A DNA stretch of 64,000 nucleotides from Xanthobacter oligotrophicus (GTDB lineage: Bacteria > Pseudomonadota > Alphaproteobacteria > Rhizobiales > Xanthobacteraceae): positions 310,001 to 374,000 of the forward strand of contig NZ_VTTL01000005.1 of assembly GCF_008364685.1 (NCBI RefSeq), read 5' to 3'. Shown here piece after piece: positions 25,682 to 34,955 of this stretch (its first letter is position 1; the number at the start of each line of letters is the position of its first letter). The notes below the pieces were generated by a model. It had not been told where the DNA came from, ran no database searches, and saw nothing but the letters and a program-made list of their open reading frames with translations. A program made the translations under genes and the position numbers.

Positions 25682-26878
25682 TCAGCCTTCGGCGAGGGCC
25701 TGCTTCACCGCGGCGACGATGCGGTCCTGCGTGGTCTCGTCCAGATAAGCGTGCATGGGCAGGGAGATGACCTCCTCCGCCAAAGTCTCGCACACCGGCA
25801 GGATGGCGCCGGCGGATGGGTAGTGCTTGTAGGCCGGCTGCAGGTGCATGGGCAGACGGTAGTAGACCGCCGTCGGCACGCCCTGGGCCTTCAACCGGTC
25901 GGCGAGGCCGTCGCGCACGCCGGGGGCGAGGCGGATGGTGTATTGCGCCCATACCGAGGTGGCGCGCGGATCCACCACCGGCACGGTGGCGACATCCTTC
26001 AAAAGTTCGTTGTAGCGCCGGGCCACCCGGTCACGCGCCGCGATCTCCTCCTCGAAGATGGCGAGCTTCTCGATCAGCACCGCCGCCTGGATGGTGTCGA
26101 GGCGGGCGGTCATGCCGATGCGCACGTTCTGGTACTTGTCCACGCCCTGGCCGTGCTCGCGCAGGCTCTTGAGCACGGTGACCAGCTCCGCGTCGTCGGT
26201 GAGGATGGCGCCGCCGTCGCCGTAGCAGCCCAGCGGCTTCGCCGGGAAGAAGGAGGTGGCGGTGGCATCGCCGATGGAGCCGGTGCGCTTGTTGTTCCAC
26301 GTGCCGCCGAAGCCCTGCGCGGTGTCGCACAGCACCTTCAGGCCATGCTTCTCGGCGATGGGTAGGATCGCGTCATAGTCCGCCGGCTGGCCGAACAGGT
26401 CCACGGGGATCACCACGCGCGGGGTCAGCCCCTGCTCAATGGCCACCGCGATGGCCTGCTCCAGGCTGTCGGGGTCCATGTTGAAGGTGTCTGCCTTCAC
26501 GTCCACGAACACCGGGGTTGCGCCCACATAGGGCACCACCTCGGCGGTGGCGCAGAAGGTGAAGGCCGGGCAGAACACCGCGTCGCCGGGCTTGACGCCC
26601 CAGGCCATCAACAGCAGGGCCAGTGCATCGGTGCCGCTGGAGCAGGACACGGCATGCTTGGCGCCGGCGAAGGCGGCGAGCTGCTCCTCGAAGGCGCTCA
26701 CTTCCGGCCCGTTCACGAAGCGGCAGGAGGCGAGCACGTCCAGCACCTTCTCGTCGATGCGGGCGCCGATGCGCGCGCGCTGGGCGGCAAGGTCGATGAA
26801 GGGGATGGGGGCGTTGTTCGCCGTGCTGGAAGCCGTGGTGGAAGCGGTGGTGGACTTGGCCGTCGCGGGAGACGTCAT
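25682..26878 (-). CDS. DegT/DnrJ/EryC1-family sugar aminotransferase, GnnB/WbpE-like
   Basis: PLP-dependent aminotransferase of nucleotide sugars, 398 aa. The first 24 residues are a Ser/Thr/Ala-rich tail, then PFIDLAAQRARIGARID begins the conserved fold. The PLP lysine is K214 in SFFPAKPLGCYGDGG, and the cofactor aspartate lies in VLCDTAQGFG. It follows a Gfo/Idh/MocA oxidoreductase gene in the same direction. Such pairs (GnnA/GnnB, WbpB/WbpE) oxidise and then aminate the 3-position of a UDP-sugar. In Rhizobiales relatives this provides 2,3-diaminoglucose for lipid A. Which product is made here is inferred from the pairing. Confidence 0.88.
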   Translation of the reverse strand: MTSPATAKSTTASTTASSTANNAPIPFIDLAAQRARIGARIDEKVLDVLASCRFVNGPEVSAFEEQLAAFAGAKHAVSCSSGTDALALLLMAWGVKPGDAVFCPAFTFCATAEVVPYVGATPVFVDVKADTFNMDPDSLEQAIAVAIEQGLTPRVVIPVDLFGQPADYDAILPIAEKHGLKVLCDTAQGFGGTWNNKRTGSIGDATATSFFPAKPLGCYGDGGAILTDDAELVTVLKSLREHGQGVDKYQNVRIGMTARLDTIQAAVLIEKLAIFEEEIAARDRVARRYNELLKDVATVPVVDPRATSVWAQYTIRLAPGVRDGLADRLKAQGVPTAVYYRLPMHLQPAYKHYPSAGAILPVCETLAEEVISLPMHAYLDETTQDRIVAAVKQALAEG

Positions 26879-26959
26879 GGATGATCCCTGTCAGGTGCCC
26901 GTCGGGCGGGCGGAATGGCGCGGGTGCGGCGGGGCGTTACGAATGGCCCCGCCCTTCGA

Positions 26960-26977
26960 CAGGCGCCGCGCGGGCTG
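26960..26977 (-). repeat. Minus-strand copy of the AGCCCGCGCGG repeat
   Basis: CAGGCGCCGCGCGGGCTG is the exact reverse complement of the best-conserved 18 bases of the repeat cluster at 6519-6641. It lies in the 201-bp spacer between the aminotransferase and oxidoreductase genes. Confidence 0.6.
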
Positions 26978-27079
26978 GATCAAGGGCCGGTGAGCCAGGC
27001 TCACAGCCCCTGGTGCGACGCATGCCGGGTGCGGTGCGCGCAAGGCAGGCGGCCGTGGCCGCCCCGGCCGGCCTGCGTT

Positions 27080-28114
27080 TCAGCCCAGGGCGCGGCGCTT
27101 TTCGGCCGCAGTCTCGGAAGGCGCAGTTTTGGCGGCAGCCGAGCCGGGCAGGCAGGAGATGGCGATCTCCAGGCTCGACACGCCTTCTTCGCCGGTCACT
27201 TCCGGCGCGCGGCCGGTGCGCACGGCGGAGAGGAAATTCTCCAGCTCGGCGCGCAGCGGCTCGGCATAGGCCACCGGCAGGTGGCGGGTGGAATAGGAGC
27301 CGTCCGGCCGGTAGTCGAAATGCTCGGTCACCTGGCGGGTGAGGAGGTCGCCGATCACGTACTTCTTGCGGGTCGCCACATGCACCGTGCGCGCCTTGAA
27401 GGGCGTCAGCCAGTTGGTGTTGATGTGGGCGAGCACGCCCGAGGTGGTGCGGAACTGGAGGAGGGCGATGTCCTCGCGCTCGGCGATGGCGGCCGAGGTC
27501 TGCGGCTGCACCTCGAGGATATCCGAGCCGGTAAACCAGCGGATGAGGTCGATGTCGTGCACGGCAAGGTCGATCACCACGCCCACGTTGGACATGCGCG
27601 GCGGGAACGGCCCCACCCGGGTGATGGCGATGGAGAGCAGGTTCTCGTCGCGGATAGCCTCCTTCACCGCCCGCACGGCGGGATTGAAGCGCTCCACGTG
27701 GCCGATCATCAAGGTCACGCCCTTCTCGCGGGCGGCGGCGACGATCTCGCGGCCTTCCGCCACCGTGGAGGCGACGGGCTTTTCCACCAGCACCGAGCAG
27801 CCGGCGGCGATCACGTCGAGGGCGATGGGGTGGTGCAGGTGGGTGGGAGCCGCCACCACCACGGCGTCGAGGCCGAGGTCGAGCAGCGCGCGATGGTCGC
27901 CCACCGCCTGGCAGCCGAGGAAGTTGGCGACGCGCTGCGCCTGCTCCTGGTCCGGGTCCGCGACGGCGACAAGTTCCGCTCCGGGAAGCTGGGACAGCAC
28001 GCGGGCGTGGTTGGAGCCCATGATGCCGATGCCCGTGACGCCGATCCGCACCGGCTGGTCGTCCTTCGGACGAACCCGGGCGCGCTCCGTGCCGGGCGCT
28101 GCCGTATGAGCCAT
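27080..28114 (-). CDS. Gfo/Idh/MocA-family NAD(P)-dependent sugar oxidoreductase, GnnA/WbpB-like
   Basis: A 344-residue oxidoreductase. The Rossmann fold begins at [19 protein letters not shown] (GxGxxG around 28-33). The EKP motif is EKPVAS at about 111-116, and catalytic-type Asp/His lie in [13 protein letters not shown] (D182, H186). ATG 28114 is chosen because GAGGG lies just upstream; ATG 28126 is also in frame but lacks one. It is the first gene of a probable pair with the DegT-family aminotransferase 201 bp downstream. In GnnA/GnnB systems this enzyme makes the 3-keto UDP-GlcNAc intermediate. Its substrate here is an inference from context. Confidence 0.85.
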   Translation of the reverse strand: MAHTAAPGTERARVRPKDDQPVRIGVTGIGIMGSNHARVLSQLPGAELVAVADPDQEQAQRVANFLGCQAVGDHRALLDLGLDAVVVAAPTHLHHPIALDVIAAGCSVLVEKPVASTVAEGREIVAAAREKGVTLMIGHVERFNPAVRAVKEAIRDENLLSIAITRVGPFPPRMSNVGVVIDLAVHDIDLIRWFTGSDILEVQPQTSAAIAEREDIALLQFRTTSGVLAHINTNWLTPFKARTVHVATRKKYVIGDLLTRQVTEHFDYRPDGSYSTRHLPVAYAEPLRAELENFLSAVRTGRAPEVTGEEGVSSLEIAISCLPGSAAAKTAPSETAAEKRRALG

Positions 28115-28422
28115 TTCAGCCCTCATCAATCATTCAACGAGTGCGGGCTCTAGCACGATCGTCGTTTAAAAGGCGAGGCGGGGCGTCAAATCCCCCCTCC
28201 CGCCGCGTTCAAGAATTGCATCGCCGTGTTACCGGCATGTCGCGCCGGCGCATGCCGCGCCTCTTCCCTCGGCGCGCCGCAGGGCTTATCACAGCGCGCT
28301 TTTCGCACGCTTCGTCGAGCCAGATGGATACCGGGTCGCGTCAAGAAAACGCAGCAACACATGCGGCTGGATCATTTGCGCAAGGCAGTGCGAAAACGAT
28401 CCGGCGGGGAGGACGGCTGAAC
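28115..28422. other. 308-bp divergent gap between the oxidoreductase and panD
   Basis: No gene is supported. It contains the divergent promoters (not precisely placed) and a partial copy of the TGGATACCGG repeat at 28324-28352, 70 bp before the panD start. Confidence 0.5.
28324..28352. repeat. Partial copy of the TGGATACCGG dispersed repeat
   Basis: Bases TGGATACCGGGTCGCGTCAA continue into GAAAACGC and match the right half of the element at 57123-57168 with two differences. The left arm is decayed. It lies in the panD upstream region. Confidence 0.55.
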
Positions 28423-28875
28423 ATGCGCAAGATCGTCGCCGGCAAGCTGCACGGGCTCACCGTGACGGGGGCCGACCTGAACTATCATGGCTCCATCACG
28501 CTCGATCCCGAGCATTGCGAACAGGCGGGCATCCTGCCGCTGGAATTCGTCGAGATCTGGAACCGTAATTCCGGCGCGCGCATCTCCACCTATGTCATCC
28601 TCGGCGAGCGCGGCTCGCGCTGCTGCGTGCTCAATGGCGCCGCCGCCCGCACCTGCCAGCCGGGCGACGAGGTCATCATCTGCAATTCGGTCTATGTGCC
28701 GGAAGGCGAGATCGTGGCGCTGCGCCCGCGCGTCCTGACCTTCGACAAGGACAATCGCGTCGTCAGCCGCCTCACCTATGAGGTGACGCGCGACAGCCAC
28801 GGCGCCTACCACTTCGCCGTGCGCGACGAACGCGGCGACGAGAAGCCGATCCCGCTGCGGGTCGAGGCGTCCTGA
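28423..28875 (+). CDS. panD: Aspartate 1-decarboxylase
   Basis: Makes beta-alanine from aspartate for pantothenate and CoA. It is 150 aa, slightly longer than typical. The pyruvoyl enzyme self-cleaves between Gly and Ser; here G23-S24 in [11 protein letters not shown] matches that site. K8 and H10 in [10 protein letters not shown] and the [15 protein letters not shown] segment fit the family. ATG 28423 has GGGGAGGA upstream. The sequence is more divergent than most PanD proteins (extra cysteines, extended C-terminus), but the cleavage motif and fold-defining segments are intact. Confidence 0.88.
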   Translation: MRKIVAGKLHGLTVTGADLNYHGSITLDPEHCEQAGILPLEFVEIWNRNSGARISTYVILGERGSRCCVLNGAAARTCQPGDEVIICNSVYVPEGEIVALRPRVLTFDKDNRVVSRLTYEVTRDSHGAYHFAVRDERGDEKPIPLRVEAS

Positions 28876-28902
28876 TCTGCCCGCCGACCGGCGCGCGCGG
28901 GA

Positions 28903-29637
28903 TCAGAACTTGTAGTTGATGCCGATCTTGGCGGTCTGCGCGGTCACGCCGGCGCTGGCGCCGAGGGTGTCGTAGAACTTGGAGCCGAGGTCCGTGTAGA
29001 GATATTCGGTCTTCGCGGTCCAGTGGTCGGTCAGCGCATATTCGATGCCGGCGCCCGCGGTCCAGCCGGTGTGGGTCTGCGACTGGCTGGCGCCCAGATA
29101 ATCGATGGAATTATTGCCCCAGGCAAAGCCGCCGGTGACATAGGGCAGGATCGGGCCGAAGGCGTAGCCGAGCCGGCCCCGCACCGTGCCGAACGAATCG
29201 AGGGTGCTGGACAGGCCCAGAACACCAAGCTGTCCACCCAATTGCCCACCCAGTGGTCCGGACGCGCTGGCGCTGATGTCGCCGCCCTGGATGTCCGCCT
29301 CGATGCCGGCCACGACATTGTTGCTGAACTGGTAATTGTAGCCGGCCTGGCCGCCGCCGAACCACCCCTTGGGGTCGATGCCGGCCCCACCGAGGGAGCC
29401 GCCGAGCGCATCCTGGCCCGAGCCCCAGCCATAGCCGGCATTGGCGCCGATATAAAAGCCGGTCCACGAAAACACGGGGGCGGGAACCGCAACCGGGATC
29501 GCCGGCTGAGCCGGGCGTCCAAGATCCGCCGCTCCAGCAGGCCCGACCAACAGACAAGCCGCGAACAGGAATGCAGGCACGGCAAGGTATACGCCCCGGG
29601 GGGTGGTGCCTGATTTGCCGAACACCGTCCATTCCAT
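28903..29637 (-). CDS. Outer membrane beta-barrel protein (Omp25/Omp31 type), paralogue 1
   Basis: A 244-residue outer membrane protein. A signal peptide of unusual length ends at AGAADLG near residue 38, and the next segment, FSWTGFYIGANAGYGWG, is the hallmark first strand of the Omp25/Omp31/RopB family. Alternating amphipathic strands follow, and the chain ends IGINYKF with the C-terminal phenylalanine required by the BAM complex. ATG 29637 has GGAG upstream. It is convergent with panD and the first of three tandem paralogues reading leftward. Confidence 0.9.
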   Translation of the reverse strand: MEWTVFGKSGTTPRGVYLAVPAFLFAACLLVGPAGAADLGRPAQPAIPVAVPAPVFSWTGFYIGANAGYGWGSGQDALGGSLGGAGIDPKGWFGGGQAGYNYQFSNNVVAGIEADIQGGDISASASGPLGGQLGGQLGVLGLSSTLDSFGTVRGRLGYAFGPILPYVTGGFAWGNNSIDYLGASQSQTHTGWTAGAGIEYALTDHWTAKTEYLYTDLGSKFYDTLGASAGVTAQTAKIGINYKF

Positions 29638-29776
29638 GGCCGCGCTCCCGCGTCTTTCCGCCTTTCAACTTGGTCCGTTGCGCGGGCGGGGCAAGGGCGG
29701 CTTGGCGGCGAAGCGATGGCGGGCGCCGATTCGCATTCACGAATGCGTGCGTTCACCGCCTTTGGGGCGGCCAGAA

Positions 29777-29811
29777 TGAAAAGGGGCTCGCGGCCATGGC
29801 CGCGAGCCCCT
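29777..29811 (-). terminator. Intrinsic terminator of porin paralogue 2
   Basis: AGGGGCTCGCGGCC / GGCCGCGAGCCCCT (29782-29795 and 29798-29811) is followed leftward by TTTTCATTC, 37 bp beyond the stop codon. It makes the three porin genes separate units, at least in part. Confidence 0.8.
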
Positions 29812-29847
29812 CTTTCACTCCAAGAAACGTCTCGCGCTGGCGCGAGA

Positions 29848-30546
29848 TCAGAACTTGTAGTTCACGCCCAGCTTGGCGGTGCTGATGTTCGAGCCGACCG
29901 AATAGGAGTCGCCGAAGAAGTCGTTGGTGGTGTTCTTGTTGAAGCCGAGATAGAGATACTCGGCCTTGACCGTCCAGTTGTTGGTGATGGCGTACTCGAC
30001 GCCGGCACCGGCGGTCCAACCCCACTTGGTGTCGTTGTAGGTGTTGCCGTAGAAGTCGCTGAAGTTCTGCTTCGCCCAGGCCGCACCACCGGTGATGTAG
30101 GGCAGGAAGCGGTCGATGCCGTAGCCGAGGCGGGCGCGGATCGTGCCGAAGTAGTCGATGTTCTGCGAGATGGAGCCGCCGGTGAACGGGCCGCCCGCCA
30201 CGACGGTGGAGCTGCCGATGTCGGACCAGTCCAGATCGGCCTCGACGCCGACCACGACGTTGTTGGCGAACTGGTAGTTGTAGCCGGTCTGCAGGCCGCC
30301 GATGAAGCCGTTGCCGGTGCCGGGGCTGTAGGAATAGCCGACGAGCGAGCCGAACGGGGTCACGTCATAGGTGTTGTCAGCCCAGCCCCAGCCGACGTTG
30401 CCGCCGATGTAGAAGCCGGTCCAGGAGAAGGTCTGCACCGGGATGGGCGCCGCCTTCACGGGATAGCGGGTGGCGAGATCCGCCGCGGACGCAGAGCCGG
30501 CGAGGAGGGCGAGGGCGGTGGCGCCCAGAAGTGCACGCTTCAACAT
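29848..30546 (-). CDS. Outer membrane beta-barrel protein (Omp25/Omp31 type), paralogue 2
   Basis: About 232 aa. The signal peptide MLKRALLGATALALLAGSAS is cleaved near SAAD, and the mature protein opens with FSWTGFYIGGNVGWGWADN and ends KLGVNYKF. The barrel is rich in Asn, Tyr and Gly loops. ATG 30546 has AAGG eight bases upstream; an ATG at 30552 is also in frame. Related proteins contribute to envelope integrity and surface exposure in Rhizobiales. It has its own terminator. Confidence 0.92.
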   Translation of the reverse strand: MLKRALLGATALALLAGSASAADLATRYPVKAAPIPVQTFSWTGFYIGGNVGWGWADNTYDVTPFGSLVGYSYSPGTGNGFIGGLQTGYNYQFANNVVVGVEADLDWSDIGSSTVVAGGPFTGGSISQNIDYFGTIRARLGYGIDRFLPYITGGAAWAKQNFSDFYGNTYNDTKWGWTAGAGVEYAITNNWTVKAEYLYLGFNKNTTNDFFGDSYSVGSNISTAKLGVNYKF

Positions 30547-30791
30547 ATTCATTACCTTTGTTGGTCAATCGGTCCAGCCCGGGGGCCTCGCCGACGAGTG
30601 GTTACGTCATACATCCAGGTGATGCGGTCGTCTGTAGCGAACGGGCCACACCCCCAAATTCAAAACGGGCGGAGATGTGGCAAAGTCCTAGCACTTGTTC
30701 AGGTTTGTGGCGTGACCTTTGGTAAAAGCGGCAAACCTGCGACAGCTACAAGGTTTTGCCTCAATTTTTGCCCTTGGGTCATCCCCTGATT

Positions 30792-31403
30792 TCAGAAGCG
30801 ATAATTCACACCTGCCCGTAGAATATTGGCGTTGATGCCGCTTTCCACGGGTCCGATGACTGTCGGATAGGTTGCACTGCCAAGGTCTACGTAAAGATAC
30901 TCTGCACGCGCACTCCAGTTTCGGTCGAAGGCGACTTCCGCGCCGGCGCCGATGGTCCAACCGGTCTGGGTGGAGCTGGAGGAGAGGCCGAGGACATCCA
31001 GGCTGCCCTGGCCGTAGGCGAAGCCGCCGGTGCCGTAGACCAGGACGCGGTCGAACGACCAGCCGAGGCGGGCGCGCACGGTGCCGAGATAGTCGAGGCT
31101 GTAGCCCCCGGCGGACAGGCCGGAGAAATTGAAGTCGGCCTCGACGCCCAGCACGAACGGGCTGGCAAACTGGTAATTGTAGCCGGCCTGGAAACCGCCG
31201 ATGAAGCCGCCCGGATCGCTGTTCACGGTGGAGCCCCAGCCGTAGCCGGCATTGGCGCCAATGTAGAAGCCGGTCCAGGTGAAGGCCGCGACCGGTTGCA
31301 CATAGGGCGCGGGATAGCGACCGGACAGGTCGGCTGCAACCGCCGGAGCGGCGAGCACGACGCCCGCCAGGAGCGCGGTGGAAGCAAGCAGACGGGAACG
31401 CAT
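30792..31403 (-). CDS. Outer membrane beta-barrel protein (Omp25/Omp31 type), paralogue 3
   Basis: A 203-residue paralogue of the two preceding genes. The signal peptide (residues 1-24) ends at VAADLSGRYP, the first-strand motif is FTWTGFYIGANAGYGWG, and the C-terminus is AGVNYRF. ATG 31403 has GGAGG upstream. Shorter loops make it the smallest of the three. It is divergent from uvrC across an AT-rich spacer. No clear intrinsic terminator is seen in the 240 bp before paralogue 2. Confidence 0.92.
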   Translation of the reverse strand: MRSRLLASTALLAGVVLAAPAVAADLSGRYPAPYVQPVAAFTWTGFYIGANAGYGWGSTVNSDPGGFIGGFQAGYNYQFASPFVLGVEADFNFSGLSAGGYSLDYLGTVRARLGWSFDRVLVYGTGGFAYGQGSLDVLGLSSSSTQTGWTIGAGAEVAFDRNWSARAEYLYVDLGSATYPTVIGPVESGINANILRAGVNYRF

Positions 31404-31520
31404 GGACTGTCCTCCAGGGTCCTGCCGGCCTTTTCGCCCCGGCAGTGCACGCACCCTTGCAGACGAACCTTGCCTAATCCTGTCCCCAAGCCGTGGGACG
31501 CGTGCATACCTAACGCGCCG

Positions 31521-31548
31521 TTAATTTATTAAATATTTGATTTATAAT
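31521..31548 (+). promoter_or_regulatory. Candidate uvrC promoter
   Basis: A consensus -10 box TATAAT at 31543-31548 with TTAATT at 31521-31526 and a 16-bp spacer, in a locally AT-rich island. Transcription from it would start near 31555, which supports the uvrC start at 31682. Confidence 0.5.
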
Positions 31549-31681
31549 GGAAAAATATGGAGACGAGCAGGTTGTCCCCCACCAGGGTAGGTCGGACGTT
31601 TGCGACGTGGTTGAGCGGCAGTTAACGCCCTCGGCTCCGGCGGAGATTCCATCCGGCGCCCCGGCGCACTACATAGGCTCC

Positions 31682-33937
31682 ATGACCGGCAGACGCCCCA
31701 TCGACCCGCCCGAGATCGCCTTCGCCCGCGATGACCAGGCCACCCCTGCGCCCGAATCGGACGAGATGGAGGCGGCGGACGAGACCGACCTCCTCATCCT
31801 CGACGCCACCGAGGCGCCGCCGCCCGGTGCGGAAAGCCTGGCCAGCGGGCGCGACGCCATCATCCGCGCGGTCAAGCATGCCCCGGCGGGCCCCGGCGTC
31901 TATCGCATGATCGCGGCGGACAGTTCCGTGCTCTATGTGGGCAAGGCCAAGAGCATCAAGAAGCGGGTGCTCAGCTACACGCGCCCGGTGGGCCACACCA
32001 ATCGCATCGCGCGGATGATCGCGGCCACGGCCTCCATGGAGTTCGTCTCCACCCGCACCGAGTCGGAAGCGTTGCTGCTGGAGGCGAACCTCGTCAAGCA
32101 GCTGAAGCCGCGCTTCAACGTGCTGCTGCGGGACGACAAATCCTTCCCCTATATCCTCATCACCGCCGATCACGTGGCGCCGCAGATCACCAAGCATCGC
32201 GGCGCGCGCAACCGGCCGGGGGATTATTACGGGCCGTTCGCCAGCGTGTGGGCGGTGGACCGCACCATCAACGCGCTGGAGCGCGCCTTCCTGCTGCGTT
32301 CGTGCTCCGACAGCTATTATGAGAATCGCACGCGCCCCTGCCTGCTCCACCAGATCAAGCGCTGCGCCGGCCCCTGCACCGGCGAGGTGAGCCACACCGA
32401 TTATGCGGAGCTGGTGCGCGAGGCCCGCGCCTTCCTCTCCGGCCGGTCCCGCGCCATCAAGGAAGAACTGGCGCTGGAGATGGAGGCCGCCTCCCAGGAG
32501 CTGGAATTCGAGCGCGCCGCCCGCCTGCGCGATCGCCTGGCCGCGCTCTCCGCCGTGCAGGGCTCGCAGGGCATCAACCCGAGGGGGGTGGAGGAGGCGG
32601 ACGTGTTCGCCTGCCACCAGCAGGGCGGGGCCACCTGCGTGGAGGTGTTCTTCTTCCGCACCGGCCAGAACTGGGGCAACCGGGCCTATTATCCCCGCGC
32701 CGACCGCTCTTTGTCGGAGGCCGAGGTGCTGGGCGCCTTCCTCGCCCAATTCTACGAGGACAAGCCCTGCCCGCGCCTCATCCTGTTGTCCCACAAGGTG
32801 GAGGAGCAGGCGCTTCTGGCCGAGGCCCTCTCGGAAAAGACCGGCTATCGCATCGAGATCGCGGCGCCCCAGCGCGGCGAGAAGCGCGACCTCGTGGACC
32901 ACGCGCTCCAGAATGCCCGCGAGGCCCTTGCCCGCACGCTGGCGGAAAGCGCCACCCAGGCCAAGCTGCTGGAAGGCGTTGCCGCCACCTTCGGCCTCAA
33001 GGCCACGCCCCAGCGCATCGAGGTGTATGACAATTCCCACATCATGGGCACCAACGCGGTGGGCGGCATGATCGTGGCCGGGCCGGAAGGCTTCCGCAAA
33101 TCCCAGTATCGCAAGTTCAACATCAAGTCGGCGGACATCGTGCCTGGCGACGATTTCGGCATGATGCGCGAGGTGCTGCGCCGCCGCTTCTCGCGGCTGC
33201 TGAAGGAGGCGCCGCGCGAGGGGGCAGGGGAGGGGGCGGTCGACGGGGCCGGCGAGGCTGCCGGTGGCGTCCAGGATCCGGAGGCGAGCGGTGCCGCCGG
33301 CGTGGCGCAAGGCGCCGACATCGCTTCGCCGCCCGTCATGCCCGGCCATGATGGCGGTTTCGCCGGGCCGGTCGTGCCGACGCCGGTGGAAGCGGGGCCT
33401 TCGAGCGCCGAACCGGACGAGCCTCCCGGTCGCGACCCCGAGGAGGCGGACGCCCTGCCGGACGCCGCCGAAGCCTCGCCGTGGCCGGACCTCGTGCTCA
33501 TCGACGGCGGCCTCGGCCAGCTCAATGCGGCGCGCACGGTGCTGGACGAACTGGGCATCACCGACGTGCCGCTGGTGGGCATCGCCAAGGGCCTCGACCG
33601 CGAGGCCGGGCGCGAGCAGTTCTTCCTGCCCGGCCGTACGCCGTTCCGCATGGAGCCGCGCGACCCGGTGCTCTATTTCATCCAGCGCCTGCGCGACGAG
33701 GCGCACCGCTTCGCCATCGGCTCCCATCGCGCCCGCCGCAAGAAGGACATCACCGAGGCCGGTCTCCAGGCCATCGCCGGCGTCGGGCCGACGCGCAAGC
33801 GCGCGCTGCTGCGCCATTTCGGGACGCTGAAGGCCATCGAGCGGGCATCGTTGGTCGATCTGGAGCAAGTGGCCGGCATCAATGCCGCGACCGCCAAGGC
33901 GGTGTATAATTATTTCCACGAGCGGCCGCCCGGCTGA
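31682..33937 (+). CDS. uvrC: Excinuclease ABC subunit C
   Basis: Nucleotide excision repair nuclease that cuts on both sides of the lesion. It is 751 aa, against about 610 in E. coli. The N-terminal GIY-YIG domain is [20 protein letters not shown] (near residue 70). A UVR motif follows around 265-300 ([18 protein letters not shown]). The RNase H-like domain contains [17 protein letters not shown] and [14 protein letters not shown]. Two helix-hairpin-helix motifs end the protein. A Pro/Gly/Ala/acidic insertion of about 90 residues (roughly 510-600) splits the RNase H-like domain. ATG 31682 is chosen over 31547 because the TATAAT box overlaps the latter. It leads a likely operon with pgsA, moaD and moaE. 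Confidence 0.95.
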   Translation: MTGRRPIDPPEIAFARDDQATPAPESDEMEAADETDLLILDATEAPPPGAESLASGRDAIIRAVKHAPAGPGVYRMIAADSSVLYVGKAKSIKKRVLSYTRPVGHTNRIARMIAATASMEFVSTRTESEALLLEANLVKQLKPRFNVLLRDDKSFPYILITADHVAPQITKHRGARNRPGDYYGPFASVWAVDRTINALERAFLLRSCSDSYYENRTRPCLLHQIKRCAGPCTGEVSHTDYAELVREARAFLSGRSRAIKEELALEMEAASQELEFERAARLRDRLAALSAVQGSQGINPRGVEEADVFACHQQGGATCVEVFFFRTGQNWGNRAYYPRADRSLSEAEVLGAFLAQFYEDKPCPRLILLSHKVEEQALLAEALSEKTGYRIEIAAPQRGEKRDLVDHALQNAREALARTLAESATQAKLLEGVAATFGLKATPQRIEVYDNSHIMGTNAVGGMIVAGPEGFRKSQYRKFNIKSADIVPGDDFGMMREVLRRRFSRLLKEAPREGAGEGAVDGAGEAAGGVQDPEASGAAGVAQGADIASPPVMPGHDGGFAGPVVPTPVEAGPSSAEPDEPPGRDPEEADALPDAAEASPWPDLVLIDGGLGQLNAARTVLDELGITDVPLVGIAKGLDREAGREQFFLPGRTPFRMEPRDPVLYFIQRLRDEAHRFAIGSHRARRKKDITEAGLQAIAGVGPTRKRALLRHFGTLKAIERASLVDLEQVAGINAATAKAVYNYFHERPPG

Positions 33938-34062
33938 GGGCGTCTGGAGCCGCTGCTTTCGCAGGGAGGCTTCCGCCCGCCGCGCGCGCGGCCTAAATAG
34001 AAGCCGTCCGCCTCCCCCGGGGCGCGGGCATCGAGGCGGCATCCGACCGGCGAAGAGATCCG

Positions 34063-34704
34063 ATGGCAGAGGCAGCGACCCGTTCCCCCACCTCCTCCGC
34101 GCCCGAACAGCGCGGGCGGAGCCACGCACTCTCGCTGCCCAATATCCTCACCTATTCGCGCTGCGTGGCGGTGCCGCTGGTGGCGGCCTGCCTGTTCTGG
34201 TCGGACATCCTGGCCGGCGGGCTGTGGCTGCGCTGGGTGGCGCTCGCGCTCTACATCGCCGCGGCGGTCACGGACTTCTTCGACGGCTATCTCGCCCGCG
34301 CCTGGTCGCAGCAGTCGGCCATCGGGCGGATGCTGGACCCCATCGCCGACAAGCTGCTGGTGTCCACCTGCCTTTTGATGTTCGCTTCCGACGGCACCAT
34401 CCGCGGCTGGTCCCTGTGGGCGGCCATCGTCATCCTGTGCCGGGAGATCCTGGTGTCCGGCCTGCGCGAGTTCCTGGCCGAACTGCGCGTCTCGGTGCCG
34501 GTGTCGCGCCTCGCCAAGTGGAAGACGACGCTGCAGCTCGTTGCCGTGGGCGTGCTCATCACTGGACCGGCCGGGGAGGGCGTGCTGCCGGGGGTGAACC
34601 TCGTGGGGCTGACGCTGCTGTGGGTCTCGGCCGTGCTCACGTTATACACGGGCTATGATTATTTCCGGGCCGGCGCCCGCCACCTGGTGGAGGACGACCG
34701 GTGA
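34063..34704 (+). CDS. pgsA: CDP-diacylglycerol-glycerol-3-phosphate 3-phosphatidyltransferase
   Basis: Makes phosphatidylglycerophosphate, the precursor of phosphatidylglycerol and cardiolipin, in the inner membrane. It is 213 aa with about five helices. The CDP-alcohol phosphotransferase signature is complete: D71-x2-D74-G75-x2-A78-R79-x8-G88-x3-D92-x3-D96. The first 20 residues are a polar extension. The stop overlaps the moaD start (GTGA), and uvrC lies 125 bp upstream, an order conserved in many alphaproteobacteria. Confidence 0.95.
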   Translation: MAEAATRSPTSSAPEQRGRSHALSLPNILTYSRCVAVPLVAACLFWSDILAGGLWLRWVALALYIAAAVTDFFDGYLARAWSQQSAIGRMLDPIADKLLVSTCLLMFASDGTIRGWSLWAAIVILCREILVSGLREFLAELRVSVPVSRLAKWKTTLQLVAVGVLITGPAGEGVLPGVNLVGLTLLWVSAVLTLYTGYDYFRAGARHLVEDDR

Positions 34705-34952
34705 AGATCCTGTATTTCGCCTGGCTGCGCGAGCGCATCGGGCTGGCGGAGGAAGAGGTGGCGCCGCCCGCCGAGGTGGCGACCGTGGCCGATCTTGCCC
34801 GCTGGCTCGCCGGCCGGGACGAGGCCCATGCCTATGCCTTTGAAAATGCCGCCGTGGTGCGCGCCGCCCTCGACCGGCGCCACGTCAAGCCGGATGCCGC
34901 GCTCGCCGGGGTGCGGGAAGTGGCGTTCTTCCCGCCCATGACCGGAGGCTGA
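34701..34952 (+). CDS. moaD: Molybdopterin synthase small subunit
   Basis: An 83-residue ubiquitin-fold sulfur carrier that ends in the required Gly-Gly (FFPPMTGG). Its C-terminal thiocarboxylate donates sulfur to precursor Z in the MoaD2-MoaE2 complex. The start is GTG 34701, four bases overlapping the pgsA stop. The moaE gene follows after 3 bp. The product serves molybdoenzymes such as the one encoded at 11198-13330. Confidence 0.95.
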   Translation: MKILYFAWLRERIGLAEEEVAPPAEVATVADLARWLAGRDEAHAYAFENAAVVRAALDRRHVKPDAALAGVREVAFFPPMTGG

Positions 34953-34955
34953 GCC

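Noticed and set aside
31547-31681. Upstream extension of UvrC from the ATG at 31547
   Set aside because: The TATAAT box overlaps that ATG, and the extra 45 residues have no similarity to UvrC.
31622-34129. An 835-codon minus-strand frame across uvrC
   Set aside because: It is a shadow of uvrC, which has all catalytic motifs in the plus frame.
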